A stretch of DNA of 64,000 bases from Arabidopsis thaliana (lineage: Eukaryota > Streptophyta > Magnoliopsida > Brassicales > Brassicaceae). The notes under the pieces were generated by a model. The model was not told the origin of the DNA, did no database searches, and saw nothing but the letters and a program-made list of their open reading frames with translations. Where the stretch lies: assembly GCF_000001735.4 (NCBI RefSeq), contig NC_003076.8:16433835-16497834 (forward strand), written 5' to 3'. Numbering within the stretch: the first letter of the stretch is position 1; the number at the start of each line of letters is the position of its first letter. The position numbers and the translations under genes were made by a program. This document shows positions 58,716 through 64,000 of the stretch, piece after piece.

Positions 58716-60050
58716 TTAGATCTTGGATTGAAGACCCGGTTTAGATAAGGTTCCCATCTCTCGCCGCTTCTGGAATCCTTCTTTGACTTTGAAAAGGATC
58801 TCATGGGTCTCATCAAAGTGAGGCATTGTTGCTTTTTTCGTATTCTCAATCCATTGTTCAACTTTCTTATGAGTGCTGAGCAATCTAAGACGATCTTTGT
58901 CATCCAAAACCTACAAAATTGCATAAATTTTACAATCAAAAGCCAAAACATAGCAAGGATTGGTATTTCGATGAATTAAAAAAACGCACAAAACAGTGAA
59001 ATTAAGTGAGTACCTGCAGCTGCATAAGTTCGCATACAAGGCTGAGATCAGCTATAGATGGTTGGTTGCTTCCGAGCAAGAATTTAGCATTGCCCTTAAG
59101 CCAAAAAGTCTCTAGAGTGGACAGAGACTTTGTTAGTAACTGCTCAGCTTCAGCAGCTGCTTTCGGATTCAGAGGAAGACCGAGAGCTGGACCTAGTACA
59201 CTATTCAGAACATATCCAGCTGCAACAGTAAAAACAACCGTAATCAGAACTATTTGACTCTATAACTTCTCAACATCGATGAATATAATGTACAATACCT
59301 GCACCACGACGTAAATTGGTGTGATGCCAATCCAAAACTGAGTGAATCTTGGCTCTTTTGGATAGATCATTTGGATACCTAAAAGTAAACAAATGAACAT
59401 CAAAGCAAAATGATTACACTTTGTGTCAAACGAAGTAGAAACTTACCAATGATCAGCAACACTTGGAAACGCCGAGGATAGATATATCAGGATTGCGTGA
59501 CTACGAAAAGAATCAACGGTTAAGATTCATAAAAAATGGTCAATAAACCAAAGCAAGAACCCAAAAGAGAATGAACTTTTGTGTTAACCTCTCAAAGAGC
59601 TTAAGCCTGCCATCAACAATAGCTGGAACTTTCCCCAATGGGTTAATATCTGAAGAACAAGACACATTTCTTAACAATATTTACATTAAGAAACAACACT
59701 AAGCATATATAGCCTTAGTCTACACTAATCTACACTAATGATCTCATATACACTAAACATAAATCTACCAATACTCAGATTTGAAACTTTGTTGATTATT
59801 TGTACGAACCTTTGAATTCAGGAGATAATTGTTGACGCTTCGCCAAGGAAATCAAGACCTCATCGAATTGGATTCCATTAACCCTGCAAAGGATAAAATC
59901 CAAACAAAACAAAGATTCTCATGTATTAGAGAAAACAAAATTGGCTGAATCTGGAATTAACAAGGAAGTTCAACGAAATTACTTGCAGAATATGATAACA
60001 GCACGTGATGGCTGTGACATTCGATCTGCATACACTTTGAGCTTCATCAT
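58716..60050 (-). CDS. GSTT1: Theta-class glutathione transferase
   Basis: Seven exons in transcript order (59983-60050, 59810-59883, 59589-59649, 59447-59500, 59299-59378, 59014-59219, 58716-58910) give 245 residues. Theta GSTs in plants reduce organic hydroperoxides with glutathione. The N-terminal thioredoxin-like domain (1-80) carries ADRMSQPSRA, with Ser12 at the theta-class catalytic position, NPLGKVPAI (cis-Pro) and FESHAI contacting glutathione. The all-helical domain includes NSVLGPALGLPLNPKAAAEAEQLL and QPSIADLSLVCEL, with the N-cap residues of the GST fold. The C-terminus SKI is a peroxisomal type 1 targeting signal, placing the enzyme in peroxisomes. Two start Mets are adjacent (MMKLKV). 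Matches At5g41210. It is the first unit of a tandem GSTT cluster. Confidence 0.96.
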
Positions 60051-60725
60051 CTTCTTTTTCGTCTGATTTTGTGGATCACTGAACGGTGGTGATAATATGG
60101 ACAAGAAGAGAAGTGTCTCTACAGTAGCTTGCTGTTTCTACAGTAGAGAGTAAAACACCGTGCCGTTTTTGTTTCTCTGTTGTGACCAAAGACCTCTCTA
60201 AACCGGTTGGTTAGGCTAATTGCTCCTTCTTCACCATCAAAGCAATACAATTACAAGGCAGAACCGGCCCTTAACCAGAACCAGTTGAGACTTGAGATCA
60301 CAATTTTTTTTGTTTTTCTTTGAAACAGATGCATCATTTTTTGGTTATCTAGAGAACTAAATACCATTAAGTTGAAAATTGTATCATAAAGTTGACGTTA
60401 ATGAAATAATCAACATTACAAAAAACTTATAATACCAACCTGTTGATTTTCTCAAAGAAACTTTCAAAAGTAATATCAAAAGCATCTCGAAATCTTTGAA
60501 ACTTAGCATTTGAGTGAGTCTCCATAGACCAAACCAGCCAAAAGCTGATGAAACAATAGGGGCTTTTCTTTCATATGCTCTGATCATTCCTTTTCTTTCC
60601 TAACGTTTCATGATGTGAATTGGAAAGTGAAACAAATGTTGAACATAGATAGTGAGATAAACCTAGAGAAAATACAGAGATAAATACAATGAAACATAGC
60701 TAAAATACAGAGATGAACATAGAGA
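60051..60725. other. GSTT1 promoter and GSTT3 3' flank, partly duplicated
   Basis: The segment 60195-60552 is copied, with divergence, at 63268-63611 upstream of GSTT3. It contains ACCGGTT and AACCGGC words. No intact gene is present. The minus frame at 60384-60587 overlaps the coding-like remnant described in the findings. Confidence 0.6.
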
Positions 60726-63135
60726 TTAGAGCATCTCATCAATGAGCTTGTTCTTCAAAATGTCTTCTTTTTCAGAAAGTTGATCAGTTGTTCTTCCAAG
60801 AAGACTTTTAAGGACTTCCATCCTTGTTAGTTTCTTTTGCTCTTCTATGTCTTTCTCCTTCAGTGCCCACAAGTTCTCAAGTCTTGATCGGGAATCTGCC
60901 TCCCTTTCTTCTTTCTCCTTTAGTGCCCACAAGTTCTCAAGTCTTGATCGAGAATCGGCCGCCTCCCTTTCTTCAATCGTTGGTTTAGGAGCAACTTTAT
61001 TCTCTTTTTGCTCTAATGACTTCACACCAAGAGGACGATCCATAACTTGCTCCTCTTCATCTAGTACCCACAAGTTCTCAAGTCTTGATCCAGAATCGGC
61101 CTCCCTTTCTTCAATCGTTATAATAGTAGCAACTTTCTTCTCTTTCTGCTTCGATGACTTCACACCAAGAGGAAGATCCATGACTTGCTCCTCTTCATCT
61201 AGAGCTATAGGCACACTCTCCGGATTAGAGCTTGAAGAATATACACGATCTCCATTATTCAACTTTGTTCTCTTTGAGCTTCCACCACCCTTAGAATTTT
61301 CAAAGGGGTACAAACTACACCATTTTTTACTGTGTCGGAGCTCCCTCCATGCATGCTCAAGTGTAAAATTACTCTTGTAATTGTTCGTGTAGACTTGGTA
61401 TGCAACTTGGAAAACATCATCTTCAGATTGACCACTACTTCTTTGATTCAAAGCTTGATCATAACATCCAACAAATTTGCAGACTTTGTCGTTAAGTTTA
61501 CTCCATCTTTGCTTGCAGTGACTCGGCTCTCGCTTTGGCAGATTTGCAAGTGAAGCGCTATTGTTAAAATATGCACCAATTCTCTTCCAAAAAGCGCATG
61601 CTTTATGTTCATTATCGACAATTGGATCCTTGCTAGTATTTAACCAAGCACTAATAAGAATGGCATCTTCAGCTCGACTCCATTTGCGTCTATGTTTTCT
61701 ACGATCGGTTGTGTTTTGAACGAGGTTTGGATCATCACTCTTCTCACCAATAGTACTAAATTGGATACTGTATTATGGAAGATCCATGAAATTGGATGAG
61801 AAATTAAGTTTTTTCTTCCCCCGATGAAAGTGGTCAAGTTTTTTGTTCTTACATCTTAGATTGAGGACCCGGTTTAGATGCGGTTGCCATCTCTCGCTGC
61901 TTCTGACATCTATCTTTGGCTCTGAAAAGGACCTCATGGACCTCATCAAAGTGAGGCATCGTCGCTTTTCTCGTATTCTCAATCCATTGTTCAACATTTT
62001 TATGAGGGCTGAGCAATCTAAGACGATCTTTATCATCCAAAACCTATAAAATTACACAAATTTTACAATCAAAAGCCATAACAGAGATAAGAAGGTAACT
62101 TTTTTGCTCCACAATGTTTGATAAAGAACATGTTTTTTTTAGTACCTGCAGCTGCGTTAGTTCACATACAAGGCTCAGATCAGCTATAGATGGTTGGTTG
62201 CTTCCGAGCAAGAACATGGCATTGCCCTTAAGCCAAAAAGTGTCTAGAGTGGTCAGAGACTTTGTTAGTAACTGCTCAGCTTCAGCAGCTGCTTTCGGAT
62301 TCAGAGGAAGACCGAGAGCTGGACCTAGTACACTATTCAGAACGTATCCAGCTGAAATAACCAGAAACATGAAACTGATCATTCCTATTTGACTCTACAA
62401 ACTTCTCAATACCGATATTGTTATGAATATGAAAATGTAATACCTGCACCAGGGCGTAAATTGGTGTGATGCCAATCCAAAACAGAGTGAATTCTGGCCC
62501 TTTTGGAAAGATCAGTCGGGTACCTAAAAGTAAACGAACGAATAACAAAGTAAAATGATTACACTTTGCATTTTGCAATCACGAACATGCATGTGTCAAA
62601 CGAAAACTTACCAATGATCAACTACACTTGGGTATGCTGAGGAAAGATATATCAAGATAGCGTGACTGCGAAAACGGTTAAGATTATTCATAAACAATGG
62701 TTTAGATACAAAGGAAGCAACTTTGTGTTAAGAAAAAACCTCTCAGAGAGCTTAAGTTTGCCATCAACAATAGCTGGAACTTTCCCCATTGGGTTAATAT
62801 CTGAGAAACAAAGACTCAAATCTCACTGTAAAGACCAAATCAAGTTTCAACTTTTATCGAAATCCGAATTCACCCATGTCAAAAAAAAACCTTTTTGCTG
62901 ATTATTTATACAAACCTTTAAATTCAGGGGATAATTGTTGACGATTCGCCAAGTAAATCAATATCTCATCGAATTGGATTTCATTAACCCTTGAAACAAA
63001 AAAAAATTAGAATCAATTTTTTTTTTGTGCTGAATTGCGAATTAACAAGGAAGAAGAAGAAGGAGTTTACTTGCAGAATATGAGGACAGCACGAGATGGC
63101 TGTGACATTCGATCCGCATACACTTTGAGCTTCAT
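60726..63135 (-). CDS. GSTT3: Theta-class GST with alternative Myb/SANT-like C-terminal fusion
   Basis: Exons in transcript order are 63071-63135, 62916-62989, 62740-62800, 62612-62665, 62444-62523, 62146-62351, then either 61849-62043 (short, 244 aa, ending SKM, a peroxisome-type signal) or 61853-62043 spliced to 60726-61767 (long, 590 aa). The long donor (TCTAAGAT/GTAAGA) lies across the short-form stop codon, so the choice decides the C-terminus. GST motifs match GSTT1 (ADRMSQPSRA with Ser11). The extra exon encodes a Myb/SANT-like domain (about residues 266-332: RRKHRRKWSRAEDAILISAW, FWKRIGAYF, HCKQRWSKL) with basic residues fit for a nuclear signal, then a C-terminal region typical of PIF/Harbinger-derived proteins with repeated EREADSRSRLENLWALKEK. 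Matches At5g41220. Work on Arabidopsis GSTs reports such nuclear GSTT-Myb fusions; the short form should go to peroxisomes. Confidence 0.93.
60863..61206. repeat. In-frame repeats within the GSTT3 fusion exon
   Basis: The motif encoding RLENLW followed by Ala-Leu or Val-Leu occurs three times (starting about 60863, 60923 and 61063), and a larger block encoding EEEQVMDxPLGVKS occurs twice (about 60999-61066 and 61139-61206). Frame is kept, so the repeats lengthen the protein without breaking it. Confidence 0.75.
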
Positions 63136-63814
63136 CTTCTTCTTCCTCCGATTTTGTGTATCGGAAAAAGTTTTCTCTGAACGAACGGCGATAATCTGGC
63201 GAAGAAGACAAGTAGTGATCTCACAGAACCAAATTAGATTGCTGTTTCCACAATAGAGAGTAAAACATCTAAACCGGCCGGTTGGGCTAAATGCTCCTTC
63301 ACCATCAAATTAATGAAGTAACAAATCATAACCGGTCCTTAACCAGAAGAGTTGAAATCACAATATTTTTCTTTCTATGAAACACATGCAATATACCAAA
63401 CTACAAAATGTTTTATATTTATCGTATTTTTTTTTATCTAATGAACAAATAAACATGGACCGGAGCAAATCATAATGATAATCACATCCATGAGAGCCAA
63501 CATTACAAAAAATCTCAAGTAAACTATCAAAAGTAATATCAAAAGCATCTCAAAATCTTTGAAACTTAGCATTAGAGTCTCCATATACCAAACCAGGCAA
63601 AAGCTGATGAACTATGTAACTTCTAATATCCTCTTTCTCCTTTAGAGTCTTTACCTTCACATCTTCTTGGCTTATATACACTTAAGTATTTTTGATGATT
63701 CTCCGGTTAGTGCCAAGCGTATTGATAATAAGTTGTGTATGAATTAAATATCACTGGAATGCAACAGGAGTTAGTGAATCGAAAACCGACCGATTTTTTC
63801 GTTGGACTATCTCC
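63136..63814. other. GSTT3 promoter and duplicated spacer
   Basis: It holds the GSTT3 promoter and, at 63268-63611, the homologue of the spacer upstream of GSTT1. A coding-like minus stretch lies at about 63556-63690. Confidence 0.5.
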
Positions 63815-64000
63815 TCACGGTTGTAGACAGTACTCTAAGTCTTGAAATAGCTCTATGACATTCTCAGGCTTCTCGCAACTTCCGTTAGTACAGTTTAAGA
63901 ACCGACTATGTTCAGAAAATGATGTGCATTGTTCGATTAGCGTTGACCGGATGCTATTAGGATTACCAGGTCTTGAACCTCTAGCAAAACTTATTAGATT
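63815..64000 (-). CDS. C-terminal end of an unrecognised open frame (partial)
   Basis: The minus strand is open from the right edge to a TGA at 63815-63817, 61 codons without a Met, rich in Cys, Ser and Arg (for example RGSRPGNPNSIRS and CTNGSCEKPENVIE). The composition looks like protein rather than intergenic DNA, so it is probably the last exon of a gene to the right or of a pseudogene. I recognise no domain. In Arabidopsis the next locus should be At5g41230, but I cannot confirm identity. Confidence 0.4.
   Translation of the reverse strand, partial: NLISFARGSRPGNPNSIRSTLIEQCTSFSEHSRFLNCTNGSCEKPENVIELFQDLEYCLQP

Noticed and set aside
60847..61380. 177-codon plus-strand frame in the GSTT3 fusion exon
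   Set aside because: Shadow of the minus-strand coding repeats; Ser-rich complement of Glu/Arg codons with no family match.
1..64000. CRISPR arrays, bacterial operons, prophage or organelle insertions
   Set aside because: Nuclear plant gene structure throughout; no regular spacer arrays and no organelle-like gene blocks.

Overview
This is plant nuclear DNA and I recognise it as Arabidopsis thaliana. The coding content matches the run of chromosome 5 loci from about At5g41050 to At5g41220. Those locus names come from memory and were not checked by alignment. Genes are intron-rich with short GT-AG introns, intergenic DNA is AT-rich, and the recognisable proteins are plant families. Exon joins were worked out by hand from splice sites and reading phase. 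Every multi-exon CDS that lies wholly inside the window sums to a whole number of codons.

Left part (1-21.2 kb): the 5' exon of an Ole e 1-like secreted protein (minus, runs off the left edge). Then, all on plus, a DHHC S-acyltransferase (PAT06), the dsRNA-binding protein DRB5, the glycerophosphodiester phosphodiesterase GDPD2 with two P1BS phosphate-starvation motifs just before its TATA box, the divergent NAC factor NAC095, a BAR-like At2g33490-family protein with two alternative 3' ends, and an Atos/FAM214-type protein.

Middle (21.4-34.9 kb): a tandem pair of minus-strand plastid esterase/acyltransferases of the phytyl ester synthase family. Each has 13 exons, and exons 2-13 have identical lengths in the two genes. 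A 4-kb AT-rich region follows, with one orphan ORF and no gene I can name.

Middle-right (34.9-46.6 kb): an NT-C2/coiled-coil protein, the XPF endonuclease homologue UVH1 (minus) divergent from the purine permease PUP12 (plus), and a P-class restorer-like PPR protein (minus).

Right part (46.6-64 kb): a gene-poor stretch with a degenerate RPL8 pseudogene, an LRR receptor pseudokinase, the pre-rRNA endonuclease NOB1 (minus) divergent from the type I MADS gene AGL75, then a tandem theta-class glutathione transferase cluster (minus). GSTT1 is an ordinary GST. GSTT3 can either stop at a peroxisomal-type C-terminus or splice four bases before its stop into a large exon encoding a Myb/SANT-like domain of the PIF/Harbinger type. 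At the right edge is an open frame and a duplicated coding-like remnant that belong to the next unit of the cluster.

The genes do not form a pathway; this is ordinary eukaryotic gene order with two local tandem duplications. The most unusual content is the GST-Myb/SANT fusion. Also unusual are five small poly(T)-plus-direct-repeat scars that look like extremely 5'-truncated retroposon insertions, the pseudokinase, and the RPL8 pseudogene.
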